In this document: positions 1 to 8,606 of the stretch, one piece after another
Numbering within the stretch: the first letter of the stretch is position 1
Layout of the letters: each line of letters begins with the position of its first letter
Origin: CAYMJV01 sp964390545
Lineage (GTDB): Bacteria > Desulfobacterota > BSN033 > UBA1163
DNA length: 64,000 nucleotides
Direction of reading: 5' to 3'
NCBI GenBank assembly: GCA_964390545.1
Contig: CAYMJV010000004.1
Location: 1-64,000 of the forward strand
Made by a program: the position numbers and the translations under genes
The notes under the pieces: generated by a model
Told to the model about the DNA's origin: nothing
What the model saw: only the letters and a program-made list of their open reading frames with translations
Database searches by the model: none

Positions 1-143
1 GGAAGCTCTCCTTGGTCAATCATCACTTAGAAAGGGCCATGAAAGCGTTAACCTCTTCTTAAGAGGTGGACTTCGATAACGGTCTCATTCAAGACCTAAC
101 GCTACGGTGGCTAATCCTTACCTGCAGCAAAAAGAGTTTCATT

Positions 144-1427
144 CTACAACCTCTGGATGAGGTAGATAAAGGTTGGGAGATGGCTCTCGATCTTGAATTG
201 ATTGAATTTTCTTAGCAGTTCCTTTCTTCTTTCTCTCTCTTTCGTCCCTCCGCCCATAAGAGGTGAGAGGTAGAAGGCTCCCTTATTACGGGAAGGAGCC
301 CATCGACGGGTCAGCAGGTTAAAAAGGGAATCAAAATGTGTCAGGGGAAGATCGTTTCCGAATACAAAATTCGCAGTGACTTCGATTTTTTCATATCGCC
401 TGTTTATCTCTCCCATCCTTGAAAAGGCTTCCCCCACTTTTTCAGCAGAGAGAGGCTTTTTCAGCGAAGACAATGTTGCCGGATCGGCAGACTCAAGACC
501 GATGTTGATATAGGTGGAATAGGGAAAACGGTTTATGGACTCAAAGACCTTCTCTTGCGATTGGAGGAAGGAGTCCACACTGCCGAATAAGAAGAGATAG
601 GCATCCTTGAGGTAAGATCGCTTCAATTCGAAAAGTTCGTAGGTCTTTGCTGCCGAAAACTGAAGCAGGTCCAAGCCTGCATGAAGGGCATCATGCTGTC
701 CCAAAAATAAGGAGGTGTAATTCGGAAGGTCTTGGCCGTAAAACCGTTTCAGGTTCTCAATCTGTTCATTTATGTTTTCATGGGTTCGAGGGACGAAATT
801 CTTCCCTGACTTCACTCGACAGAAACCACAATGATAGAGACAACCATCCGCGATTGTAAGAGGGATGACATCGTAGTCCACATGGCGGGTATCGGGTGGA
901 AGAACCGTTACCGGCCCTCCGATGACCTTATGAAAATGTTGTGACCTTTGGCTCAGAATATCCTCATCCCCTTCAAGGACGTTCCTCAGAAAATTGTGAA
1001 GGTTCTTGGGCATCGGGCGGGAGACCCGTTGTTTTATTTCAGCCCGGAGTTGCTGCCAGGAGCTCATCGCCGACCGAACGGGTCTTTCGTTAAATGGATC
1101 GCCCTCCAGGATGGAGTTGCTTGAGTAAGAGAGATATGGGTAGTAATATTCTCCGATGAGATTCTGGAACCCCTGATAATCGCCGGCTGAATAATAAACC
1201 CAATCATTTCCCAACGTGCGTTTCAGCCATTCAGTCGGGGGGAGTCCATGCGGGCCCCTTCCTTGAATAAATTTTATCTCCCCATTGAGGTTGAACTGGA
1301 AGAGGGTGTCCTCCGTTTCGATTTCCGAAAAAAGGCCATAGCGAATGGGAAAGCCCACCTTAACATATTCTTTCGCCCCTTCTTTATGAAGCGTGATACG
1401 GACGTGACCGAGCGGATAAGTTTCCAT
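144..1427 (-). CDS. Radical SAM protein, reaction unknown
   Basis: A 427-residue radical SAM enzyme. Cys196, Cys200 and Cys203 form the CxxxCxxC motif (CLYHCGFC) expected to bind the 4Fe-4S cluster that cleaves S-adenosylmethionine, and the partial TIM barrel follows to about residue 400, including a strand with INIGLESAD. The first 180 residues match no domain I recognise, and no second cysteine cluster (SPASM/Twitch) or B12-binding domain is visible. The gene is alone on the minus strand and divergent from the guaA-like gene, so context gives no substrate. The radical SAM assignment is secure; the reaction is not. Confidence 0.8.
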   Translation of the reverse strand: METYPLGHVRITLHKEGAKEYVKVGFPIRYGLFSEIETEDTLFQFNLNGEIKFIQGRGPHGLPPTEWLKRTLGNDWVYYSAGDYQGFQNLIGEYYYPYLSYSSNSILEGDPFNERPVRSAMSSWQQLRAEIKQRVSRPMPKNLHNFLRNVLEGDEDILSQRSQHFHKVIGGPVTVLPPDTRHVDYDVIPLTIADGCLYHCGFCRVKSGKNFVPRTHENINEQIENLKRFYGQDLPNYTSLFLGQHDALHAGLDLLQFSAAKTYELFELKRSYLKDAYLFLFGSVDSFLQSQEKVFESINRFPYSTYINIGLESADPATLSSLKKPLSAEKVGEAFSRMGEINRRYEKIEVTANFVFGNDLPLTHFDSLFNLLTRRWAPSRNKGAFYLSPLMGGGTKERERRKELLRKFNQFKIESHLPTFIYLIQRL

Positions 1428-1514
1428 AAAACCTTCTGAGGGTTAAGTTATTATAAAGCTAAAATTGAATTCCTATCAAATTTAAAAAATGGTCCCCTCA
1501 GCTCTGCCTTTATC

Positions 1515-1541
1515 TTGACAACTCCCTTTTGTTGTTATACG
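1515..1541 (+). promoter_or_regulatory. Candidate sigma-70 promoter for the guaA-like gene
   Basis: A perfect TTGACA at 1515-1520 is followed after 15 bases by TATACG (1536-1541), 65 bases before the start codon. A small hairpin (five G at 1556-1560, five C at 1569-1573) lies in the presumed leader, followed by a strong AAGGAGG ribosome-binding site. The spacing is shorter than the 17-base optimum, so this is tentative. Confidence 0.35.
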
Positions 1542-1605
1542 TTGCCTCCGGGTCAGGGGGTGGTTCTTCCCCCATGGGTCATGGTATCTGACAAGGAGGA
1601 ACGCT

Positions 1606-2538
1606 ATGAATTACCGTGTGTTTGTAGATGAGCAGATTGCTTCCATTAGGGAGACGGTGGGAAACGGCCTTGCGATCAATGCCCTCAGCGGTGGTGTGGA
1701 TAGCTCTGTCGTTACCGTTCTCGGACATCGAAGCCTTAAGGACAGGCTCAAGACCGTATTCATCGATAACGGACTTATGCGGCAGGATGAGCCTGAACAG
1801 GTCGTGAAGATATTTGCCCGCCTGGGAATTCCTGTCGAACTGGTGAATACCCGTTTCGAATTCTTAGGTGCCCTCAAAGGATTGACCGATCCCGAGGAGA
1901 AGCGAAACGCAATCACCAAAACCTTTTATGCCAATGTGTTTGGAAGAATTGTCCGTGAGACGGGGGCGAAATACCTTTTGCACGGTACGATCCTCACCGA
2001 CATTGAGGAGACAGTGGCGGGCATCAAGCGCCAGCACAACGTCTTGGCCCAGCTCGGTATTGATCCTGAAAGAGAGTATGGATACCAGGTCTTAGAACCG
2101 TTAAAGACGCTTCGAAAAGATGGGGTCAGGGAAGTCGCTAAAGTGCTGAAGCTCCCGGCAAAGATTGCGAAGAGGATTCCCTTCCCCGGTCCTGCCCTAG
2201 CCACGCGGATTGTAGGTGAGGTTACGGAGCCAAGGCTTGATATGGTTCGCGCTGCCACCGCCATCGTTGAGGAGGAACTGAAAAATAGCGGAGCTTTTCA
2301 GTATCTGGCGGTCCTCCTTAATGATAAAGCAACTGGTATCCGTGAAGGCAAAAGAGAGTTCGGGCAGATCATCGTCGTGCGATGCATTCATAGCGTGGAT
2401 GCGAGAACCGCAACACCCGTCGAGATCCCGTGGAAAAAACTTCACCGGATATGCAAGCGGATCACCGCCCTTGAGGGAGTCAATCGTTGCCTTTATGACC
2501 TAACCCCCAAGCCGCCTGCTACGGTTGAGTACATTTGA
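1606..2538 (+). CDS. GMP synthase ATP-pyrophosphatase/dimerisation part, no glutaminase domain
   Basis: A 310-residue protein covering only the C-terminal two thirds of GuaA. The PP-loop SGGVDSS is at residues 28-34. FPGPALATRI and the C-terminal KPPATVEYI correspond to the GMP synthase motifs FPGPGLA and KPPATIEW, so the XMP-amination and dimerisation domains are both present. The class I glutamine amidotransferase domain that bacterial GuaA carries at its N-terminus is absent, and no such gene lies nearby. Archaeal GMP synthases are split like this; alternatively the protein uses ammonia or is a paralogue with another substrate. The middle motif reads GTILTDIEE where GuaA usually has GTxxPDVIES. 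Start chosen for its AAGGAGG site. Confidence 0.8.
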   Translation: MNYRVFVDEQIASIRETVGNGLAINALSGGVDSSVVTVLGHRSLKDRLKTVFIDNGLMRQDEPEQVVKIFARLGIPVELVNTRFEFLGALKGLTDPEEKRNAITKTFYANVFGRIVRETGAKYLLHGTILTDIEETVAGIKRQHNVLAQLGIDPEREYGYQVLEPLKTLRKDGVREVAKVLKLPAKIAKRIPFPGPALATRIVGEVTEPRLDMVRAATAIVEEELKNSGAFQYLAVLLNDKATGIREGKREFGQIIVVRCIHSVDARTATPVEIPWKKLHRICKRITALEGVNRCLYDLTPKPPATVEYI

Positions 2539-2547
2539 TTCGGAGGA

Positions 2548-3249
2548 TTATCTCTTACCCATACTCATCAGCTCTTTCAGTCTTTCTACTGCCGGGGGTA
2601 ACACTTGTCCTATCTTTTCATCGAAACGGAGGTGGCAACTTGCGTCCAGAGGGGTTTCTCCCTTATTGATGATGACCAGTCTGGCTCCCGATCGAAGGGC
2701 AGTCCTGGGCATCTCATTGGCTGGACTGACGACCAGGCTGGAGCCGACCACGATGAAGAGATCGCATCGGCTTGCATGGTCGAAAGAATCGTGCAACTCT
2801 TTGGCAGGAAGAGAATCTCCGAAGTTCACGACACTTGATACGAGTGGGCTCCCACAGGAACAGGTCTTCAACCCCAGGGATTTATCTACCTGAGCTTTGC
2901 ACCGTACGCATCTAAGCTTCGTGGTATTGCCATGCAGTTCTGCCAGGAGATCGGGTCGGATGCCTGACTGAAGATGGAGATTGTCAACGTTCTGCGAGAT
3001 GAGAAATTGTAATTTTCCTAACTTCTGCAGTTCGACGATAGCCTGATGGCCCGCATTGGGTTCGACTTCAGAGAATTGACGGGGTGGGGGAGGGAGTCCC
3101 TTTTCCTGCCTGGTCCAGATGCCATCGGGTCCTCGAAAGTCGGGAAGCCCTGATTCGGTGCTGATACCCGCCCCAGTGAAGACGACAAGGTAGTTCGCTT
3201 CGAATACCCACTGGGCTAATTTTTGAATCCTCTCTTCTAAGTTCCTCAT
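2548..3249 (-). CDS. Sir2-family NAD-dependent protein deacylase
   Basis: Sirtuin of 233 residues, typical for the bacterial CobB type. It would remove acyl groups from lysines using NAD+. Visible landmarks are the NAD-binding GAGIS at 26-30, the QNVDN motif at 86-90, the catalytic His106 in ELHGN, and a zinc ribbon of Cys114, Cys117, Cys130 and Cys132. The gene converges on the guaA-like gene with a 9-base gap, so the two are not co-transcribed. Bacterial sirtuins commonly regulate acyl-CoA synthetases; the target here is unknown. Confidence 0.93.
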   Translation of the reverse strand: MRNLEERIQKLAQWVFEANYLVVFTGAGISTESGLPDFRGPDGIWTRQEKGLPPPPRQFSEVEPNAGHQAIVELQKLGKLQFLISQNVDNLHLQSGIRPDLLAELHGNTTKLRCVRCKAQVDKSLGLKTCSCGSPLVSSVVNFGDSLPAKELHDSFDHASRCDLFIVVGSSLVVSPANEMPRTALRSGARLVIINKGETPLDASCHLRFDEKIGQVLPPAVERLKELMSMGKR

Positions 3250-3395
3250 CTTTCCGAGAATCGTGGAAATCCTTGCCCGGCCTTAAGAGGGATCAACCTC
3301 GCTGATCGGATCAGGTAAGAAATTTCGACAGCTTCGTCTTCCTTTAATGGCCGCAAAGAGGTCCATTTCGCCCCTCCTTTCCTCGGGAAGACGAA

Positions 3396-3896
3396 TCAAA
3401 TTTTGAGCTCCCGTCTCTTTTGAGTGAGAATGGAGATATGCCTAATCTCCTCGTTTATCAGGAGATCGATCTTATCCTTTCCGAGATGTTCGGGAACAAC
3501 TCTTTTCATTGTCGTAAAGAAAACTACGGAATCCTTTTCAAAGATGATCGCGAGGTCTAGGGCCTCTTGGGGTGTCTTGCACTTGGATGCCAGTCCGTAA
3601 ACATCTTTGTTCTTTATGAAGACATGGCTTTCGGCCATGGCTTGCAGATAGAGAGAAGATTCTCCTTGGGGATCGAAGAGGATCTCCCGCTTTGCTGAAT
3701 CGGGCAAGGCTTTTCTAAGGTTTTCAAAAAGCTGTTGATGTTTAGACTCCCATTTCGAAAGCTCTGAGAACAGGCCTTTCACAGAAGGGTCCACACTATT
3801 TTTTGCCACCGTTTCATAGAATTGTTTCCCATTCGTTTCAATCTGAATCCCCAGTTGGAAAATCTCATCGGCATTGAAATCGATCGACATCGTCAC
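3396..3896 (-). CDS. Ferritin-like / rubrerythrin-family protein
   Basis: A 166-residue four-helix-bundle protein of the rubrerythrin-like ferritin superfamily. Carboxylate/histidine motifs are spaced as in di-iron proteins: an E-x6-Y near residues 20-27, ExxH in WESKHQ near 49, a third acidic helix near residue 118 and ExxH in EEIRH near 150. There is no C-terminal rubredoxin domain, so it is a short erythrin-type protein rather than classical rubrerythrin. A role in peroxide or oxygen defence or iron handling is inference from the family. It is divergent from the MFS gene across a 99-base promoter region. Confidence 0.75.
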   Translation of the reverse strand: MTMSIDFNADEIFQLGIQIETNGKQFYETVAKNSVDPSVKGLFSELSKWESKHQQLFENLRKALPDSAKREILFDPQGESSLYLQAMAESHVFIKNKDVYGLASKCKTPQEALDLAIIFEKDSVVFFTTMKRVVPEHLGKDKIDLLINEEIRHISILTQKRRELKI

Positions 3897-3995
3897 CCCC
3901 TATCCAAGGCATTGGAAAAAAGTATAAATCCGATAGAAGGGAGTGTCAATCTTCGAAATTCCTTTTTAAAGGGTGGTATGTTATAAAAAGATCGC

Positions 3996-5168
3996 ATGTC
4001 TAAAAAGGTCCGAGCTCTGTTTTCTTTCTCCGCCTTCCATTTCATTGACGATGGCTTTACCGATTCGATCTACCTCCTCCTTCCTTTTGTTGCCTTAGAA
4101 TTGAACCTCTCCTTCAGTCAGGTGGGGCTCTTGAAAGGAGTCTTCTCCGGATCGATGAGTCTCATTCAATTTCCCCTGAGCCTTCTGGGTGAAAGGATCG
4201 GAGAGTTGACCGTTATTGCCATGGGAACTCTTGGGTTGACCACTGGATTCTTGATACTGAGTAAAGTCTATACTTTCCCTCTTATTCTTCTCTCCCTCAT
4301 CTTTGCAAAGGGAACAGGTGGCGGTCAGCACGGATTGAGCTCTTCTCTCCTCTCCCGGGTCTTTGAAATTTCTGGCCGCAGAGCGGCCATGGGGACCTAT
4401 AACTTTTCTGGAGATATGGGAAAAGTGTGTTTCCCTTTTCTTCTGGCTTTGATGATCAATTGGTGGGGCTGGAGGCGCGCGGTCTTCAATCTTTCCATCA
4501 TCGGCCTCATCGCAGGCGCAGTTCTATGGGGTTTGGTAAGAAAGAACGCTCCTCCTGTCATACCTTCATCCAAAGAGAGAATGATTTCAAAGAAGAGTGG
4601 CTGGGGGATTCACAATGCGAAAAGCTTTTCTGCCCTTCTGACCATTGGGATCATCGACATCATGACCCGCAATGCCTTGCTCACTTTTCTTCCTTTTCTT
4701 CTTTTGGAAAAGGGGATTTCAGAAACCCAGATCGGCTTTGCGCTCACCCTTCTCTTTGCAGGCGGTGCAGCGGGGAAATTTACATGCGGTCTTCTCGCCG
4801 AGTGGCTCGGAGTCATTCCCATGGTGGTGGGGACGGAGATCCTGACCTCTGCTGGGATTCTCTCGCTGATTTGGTTTTCACCTTCAGGGATCTGGATTCT
4901 CCTTCCCTTTGTGGGAGTTGTTTTAAATGGGACTTCTTCTGTTCTTTATGCAACGGTTGCAGAGATCATTTCTCCCATGGCACGTTCTCGAGGATATGGT
5001 TTCTACTATGCCATCACCTTAGGTTCCGGCGCTGTCTCTCCTTTGGTCTATGGCTTGCTCACCGATGCTCTGGGCCTCTCCTTTTCGATCATCTGTGCGG
5101 CCTTAATGGTTCTCCTGACCCTTCCTTTGAGCCGGTACTTATCAAGAGCCAAGACCGTTTCGTCTTGA
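3996..5168 (+). CDS. MFS transporter (fosmidomycin-resistance-like)
   Basis: Twelve-helix major facilitator of 390 residues. The N-terminal HFIDDGF followed by LSFSQVGLLKG, and the later GGGQHG...GRRAAMGTYNFSGDMG segment, resemble the FSR branch of the superfamily, which exports small drugs or metabolites. The substrate cannot be read from the sequence. The M24 peptidase starts 26 bases downstream with its own ribosome-binding site, so the two are probably one transcript; export or import of a peptide-related compound is possible but unproven. Confidence 0.8.
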   Translation: MSKKVRALFSFSAFHFIDDGFTDSIYLLLPFVALELNLSFSQVGLLKGVFSGSMSLIQFPLSLLGERIGELTVIAMGTLGLTTGFLILSKVYTFPLILLSLIFAKGTGGGQHGLSSSLLSRVFEISGRRAAMGTYNFSGDMGKVCFPFLLALMINWWGWRRAVFNLSIIGLIAGAVLWGLVRKNAPPVIPSSKERMISKKSGWGIHNAKSFSALLTIGIIDIMTRNALLTFLPFLLLEKGISETQIGFALTLLFAGGAAGKFTCGLLAEWLGVIPMVVGTEILTSAGILSLIWFSPSGIWILLPFVGVVLNGTSSVLYATVAEIISPMARSRGYGFYYAITLGSGAVSPLVYGLLTDALGLSFSIICAALMVLLTLPLSRYLSRAKTVSS

Positions 5169-5194
5169 GTATTCCTTTCGAGAAAGGAGATGGA

Positions 5195-6439
5195 ATGAAT
5201 CACGAAGATTGGGTACGACAGGAATTACGGAAATTGAGCAGATCTCTCGGGTTCCGTTACACACCCCTTGACGAGATTGAAAGCCGCCTCGATAGAGTAA
5301 AAACCCGCATGGAAAAGCAGGGAATAGAGGCCCTGCTGGTGGTTCAGAAGATGGACTTCTATTATCTCACAGGAACCACGCAGGATGGTCTCCTCTTCTT
5401 ACCCTTAGAAGGAAATCCCCTTCTCATGATCAAAAGGGAACTCGAGCGGGCCAAAGTGGAATCCCCCCTAGGAGGCGTCGTAGCGTTGAAATCACTTCGC
5501 GACATCCCCTCATTAATCCAGACTTATTGGCATAGACTTCCCCACAGCCTGGGACTGGAGTTTGATGTTCTCCCCGTGAGTGATTACTTGAGACTTCAAG
5601 AATTTTTTTCAGGCATCAGGTTCGTGGACATCTCTTCAATTTTGCGAGAAACTCGGAAGATAAAATCTCCCTTTGAAATTGATCTCATGAGAGCGGCAGG
5701 GAAAATTGGAAAGCGGGTTTACCAGGAAGCCAGGAAAATCCTCAGAAAGGGGATGGCCGAGATTGAGTTCGGTGGCCTCTTGGAAGCGGTTGCCAAAAGG
5801 CATGGTCACGAAGGGCTTCTCAGGGTGAGGTCTCTCAACTACGAAGCTTACACCTGGCATGTTCTAAGCGGGCCCACCGGGGGAATCGTTAGCCAGTCGG
5901 ATTCTCCCATGGGTGGACTGGGACTTTCGCCGGCCTTTCCAGTAGGAGCAAGCCGCAGAGCCATGAGAGCCCATGAGCCCATCCTGGTAGACTTTGGGAC
6001 GTGCTACCATGGTTACCAGGCGGATGAAACGCGGATGTTTTCTATTGGGAAGTTGAAACAGAAATTCGTTGATGCCTACAAAGCCTGTCGAGAGATCCAT
6101 GATGCTGTCTTGGAAGAAACCCGTCCAGGAGCAGACTGCGAAGCCATCTTTATGAAGACCCTTGGGCTCGCAGACAAGCTAGGTTACAAGGACAGTTACC
6201 TAGGACCCCCAGGGCTTCAGACCCGTTTCATCGCTCATGGCATTGGTCTGGAACTGAACGAATTACCCTTTATCGCCCGAGGGCAATCTTATCCTTTAGA
6301 GAGAGGAATGACTTTCGCTGTGGAGCCCAAGATCGTTTTTCCTGGGGAGGGATCGGTGGGAATTGAGAACACCGTGGTGGTCACTGAGAACGGTTACGAA
6401 ATCCTTACCCCAGTGGCAAAAAACATCTTTCAAATTTAA
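5195..6439 (+). CDS. M24-family metallopeptidase (Xaa-Pro aminopeptidase-like)
   Basis: Cytosolic creatinase/prolidase-fold protein of 414 residues. The open frame extends 256 codons upstream through the MFS gene, but the start chosen is the ATG preceded by AGAAAGGAGATGGA. An N-terminal creatinase domain (about 1-160) is followed by the pita-bread domain with all five metal ligands visible: Asp in LVDFG, Asp in QADETR, His in IAHGIGLELNE, and Glu in FAVEP and GIENT. It probably removes N-terminal residues preceding proline. It follows the transporter by 26 bases. Confidence 0.88.
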   Translation: MNHEDWVRQELRKLSRSLGFRYTPLDEIESRLDRVKTRMEKQGIEALLVVQKMDFYYLTGTTQDGLLFLPLEGNPLLMIKRELERAKVESPLGGVVALKSLRDIPSLIQTYWHRLPHSLGLEFDVLPVSDYLRLQEFFSGIRFVDISSILRETRKIKSPFEIDLMRAAGKIGKRVYQEARKILRKGMAEIEFGGLLEAVAKRHGHEGLLRVRSLNYEAYTWHVLSGPTGGIVSQSDSPMGGLGLSPAFPVGASRRAMRAHEPILVDFGTCYHGYQADETRMFSIGKLKQKFVDAYKACREIHDAVLEETRPGADCEAIFMKTLGLADKLGYKDSYLGPPGLQTRFIAHGIGLELNELPFIARGQSYPLERGMTFAVEPKIVFPGEGSVGIENTVVVTENGYEILTPVAKNIFQI

Positions 6440-6731
6440 AGGGATCTTCCCTTCACGTCGGTATTGCTTCCACCTGCAAAGGATGGGGAACAGTCTTCAC
6501 TAAGGCTTGTTGATCTGCAACTGAAAGAGAGCATAACGGTTGAAATGTAAATGTTAAGAGCTTCCCGAACAGGTCAATGGGGAGGGGTTTATTCCTTCAT
6601 TTTACTAGCGGCGCAATAGCTAATTCTCCAGCTCTCAGACTTACCAATATTTACGAAGAATTGGTGCAAAGCTTCGTACCCGCTTCTCGGCGATTGTGGT
6701 TGGAGTGTGCGGCATACCCTTTCCGGCTTCC

Positions 6732-7328
6732 TCAAAAGCTGTAGCGAATCCCCATTGCCCATGCATTGGAGCCGCCGCTAACCCCGCTGAAAACTCCACT
6801 TGCACCGGAGCGGTGATGAAGGCGAATGACCAGGCCCCACTGTGGAACACGGGGAGGCGAAAGAGCTAATTCAAACATCAGTGCCCCTAAGAATCGGCCG
6901 GCCACATTATCGTGGTTCTTCGCTTCAATTTCCGGCACGGAGGTGGCATAGGACACCCCCGCCCCTGCAGCGAAACTTGTGTCTAAATGTGCGTCCCAGG
7001 GGAAGACCAGCCAACGAAAGTAGGGCACCACATTAAATTCCCAATGATCCTGGTCTCCAAAATGTTTGGCGATCTGCCCCTCGATTTCGATATTGCAGTA
7101 GTCTCGAAAGGTGTATAATCTTCTCGATAGGGCCAGGTCGATAAAATAGGCATTTTCAAATTTGAAATTGAATGTAGCAGTTTCCCCGATACCTGAATCG
7201 GTCAACCTCCCAGAATAGAGCGTTAGTGCCCAATCCCTTTCTGCGTCCGCAGCAGTAGCAGCAGTAAATGGGATAAAGCTGAAAAAAATCACCGCTAGTG
7301 CGTAAAATCCAAGCTGCCATCGACCCAT
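6732..7328 (-). CDS. PagL-like outer-membrane acyloxyacyl hydrolase family barrel
   Basis: A 198-residue protein with a signal peptide (cleavage likely after ATAADA, about residue 28) and alternating beta-strands ending in an aromatic C-terminus (IRYSF), as in outer-membrane barrels. The segment RLHHRSGASG near residues 169-178 resembles the HxS catalytic motif of lipid A 3-O-deacylase PagL, giving His172 and Ser174. The catalytic glutamate of PagL is not obvious in the following loop. Lipid A remodelling is the family expectation; activity is uncertain. It is a single gene, with no recognisable operon partner. Confidence 0.6.
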   Translation of the reverse strand: MGRWQLGFYALAVIFFSFIPFTAATAADAERDWALTLYSGRLTDSGIGETATFNFKFENAYFIDLALSRRLYTFRDYCNIEIEGQIAKHFGDQDHWEFNVVPYFRWLVFPWDAHLDTSFAAGAGVSYATSVPEIEAKNHDNVAGRFLGALMFELALSPPRVPQWGLVIRLHHRSGASGVFSGVSGGSNAWAMGIRYSF

Positions 7329-7400
7329 TTGCTTCTCCTCTTCGTAACCAAAAGGATAAAGGAAAGTTGCTGAGAATATGAATTTCTCATAGACCTAAAG

Positions 7401-8216
7401 TTATAATTTGAGGAACGTCCCTATTGGGCTTAGACTCTTCAAGAACGTTAACAGGTTCGTGTTGAAGACCTCAGACTGTTCCACGTTTGGGAGGTGACGG
7501 GCCGATTGAATGATGACCAATTTTGAATTGGATATCTTCTTATGAATGGCTTGGGAGGCAGAGATCGGTGTTCCGGGATCGTCTTCTCCCACCATGATCA
7601 AAGTGGGGATTTTGATCTTGGAGAGGCGATCGAGAAAATTGAGCCTTCGGATCGCTTCAACGCAGCCAAGATAACCTTCGGCTGGTGTCGCCAGGAATTG
7701 TTTTCGGATGACTCCCAACATGGGAGGATTTGATTTGAGAAAGGATAGGGTGAAATATCGCTCCATAGTGGGCTCCATCTGCGATTCAATGCCTTTTCTA
7801 CGAACGGCATCGATACGCTCCTGCCATAGGGGCTGAGCCTCCGGCGGAATAGCTGCCGTTGTGTCACACAAAGTGAGGCTCTTAAGACGGTCGGAATGAT
7901 TTAAAGCGACGGCCTGGCCGATCATTCCGCCCATGGAGAGCCCGACCCAGTGAACCTTATCGATTTCCAAAGCATCCAACAAGGCAATAGCGTCTTTCGC
8001 CAGTAGTTCCGGTGTGTACGGCCCGGGCGGTACTTCGCTTCTCCCATGGCCGCGGATATCGTAGCGCAAGATTTGGAAATGAGGTCCCAAGGCATCCATC
8101 TGAGGATCCCACATCCCCAGACTGCAGCCCAGAGAATGGCTCAGGATTACCACCGATGCCTTCGTTTTGCCAGACAGTTCGTAATTCATTTGAATGCCAT
8201 TGGCCTTGATAAGCAT
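7401..8216 (-). CDS. Alpha/beta hydrolase, 3-oxoadipate enol-lactonase-like (copy A)
   Basis: A 271-residue cytosolic hydrolase of the PcaD/haloperoxidase branch. Landmarks are HSLG (oxyanion region), YDIRGHGRS, the nucleophile elbow GLSMGG, the acid in VGEDDPGTP and the catalytic His in ARHLPNVEQ. No other beta-ketoadipate pathway gene is in the window, so the substrate is unknown. It is closely similar along its whole length to the gene at 10273-11061, from which it differs by about one residue in four and by a short C-terminal extension after FLKSL. Both copies share orientation and flank a three-gene block read the other way. Confidence 0.85.
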   Translation of the reverse strand: MLIKANGIQMNYELSGKTKASVVILSHSLGCSLGMWDPQMDALGPHFQILRYDIRGHGRSEVPPGPYTPELLAKDAIALLDALEIDKVHWVGLSMGGMIGQAVALNHSDRLKSLTLCDTTAAIPPEAQPLWQERIDAVRRKGIESQMEPTMERYFTLSFLKSNPPMLGVIRKQFLATPAEGYLGCVEAIRRLNFLDRLSKIKIPTLIMVGEDDPGTPISASQAIHKKISNSKLVIIQSARHLPNVEQSEVFNTNLLTFLKSLSPIGTFLKL

Positions 8217-8377
8217 TTTCTTTCCTCCTTAGGAATGAAGGGTTTTAGATCCTACTATTCCCTAAAGGAGGATTAAAATCAAGATGGTCCTAATCTCGAA
8301 GCGAACGGGAATCGTAATTTTCATATGTGGAGCAAAGGGACGTCCCTGAAATTATGATTTACGAAAATGCTGCAGAT

Positions 8378-8502
8378 TGCCCCGCCGTGCCTGTCCCGTC
8401 CTAACGGGATGGGCGGGGATGAATGCAGCGATTTCAAAAACCCGATAGGCCGGACATCCTTGCCCGGCAATCGCATTTTCGCCGAGACTGGAAAGTCTCG
8501 GC
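8378..8502. repeat. Hairpin-rich intergenic segment
   Basis: The 390-base gap between hydrolase copy A and the UTRA gene contains two clear hairpins: an outer CCCGCC/GGCGGG pair enclosing TCCCGT(8394-8399)/ACGGGA(8404-8409), and GCCGAGACT(8481-8489)/AGTCTCGGC(8494-8502). GC content is higher than the AT-rich flanks. Neither hairpin is followed by a T-run, so they look like a mobile intergenic repeat rather than a terminator. The last 100 bases before the UTRA gene are AT-rich and probably hold its promoter, but no convincing -35/-10 pair could be assigned. Confidence 0.5.
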
Positions 8503-8606
8503 TATCCTCTCTACCTCTGCACATGTTTTTGAAGCGTGACTATTTGTCAGAATTTGAAAAATTTAACCTTTATTTCACACTCTCCTACCAAAAAACTTGT
8601 TAGAAA

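Noticed and set aside
4427..5194. 256-codon N-terminal extension of the M24 peptidase frame
   Set aside because: It runs inside the MFS gene in another frame, has arginine/serine/cysteine-rich unprotein-like composition, and a strong ribosome-binding site marks the start at 5195.
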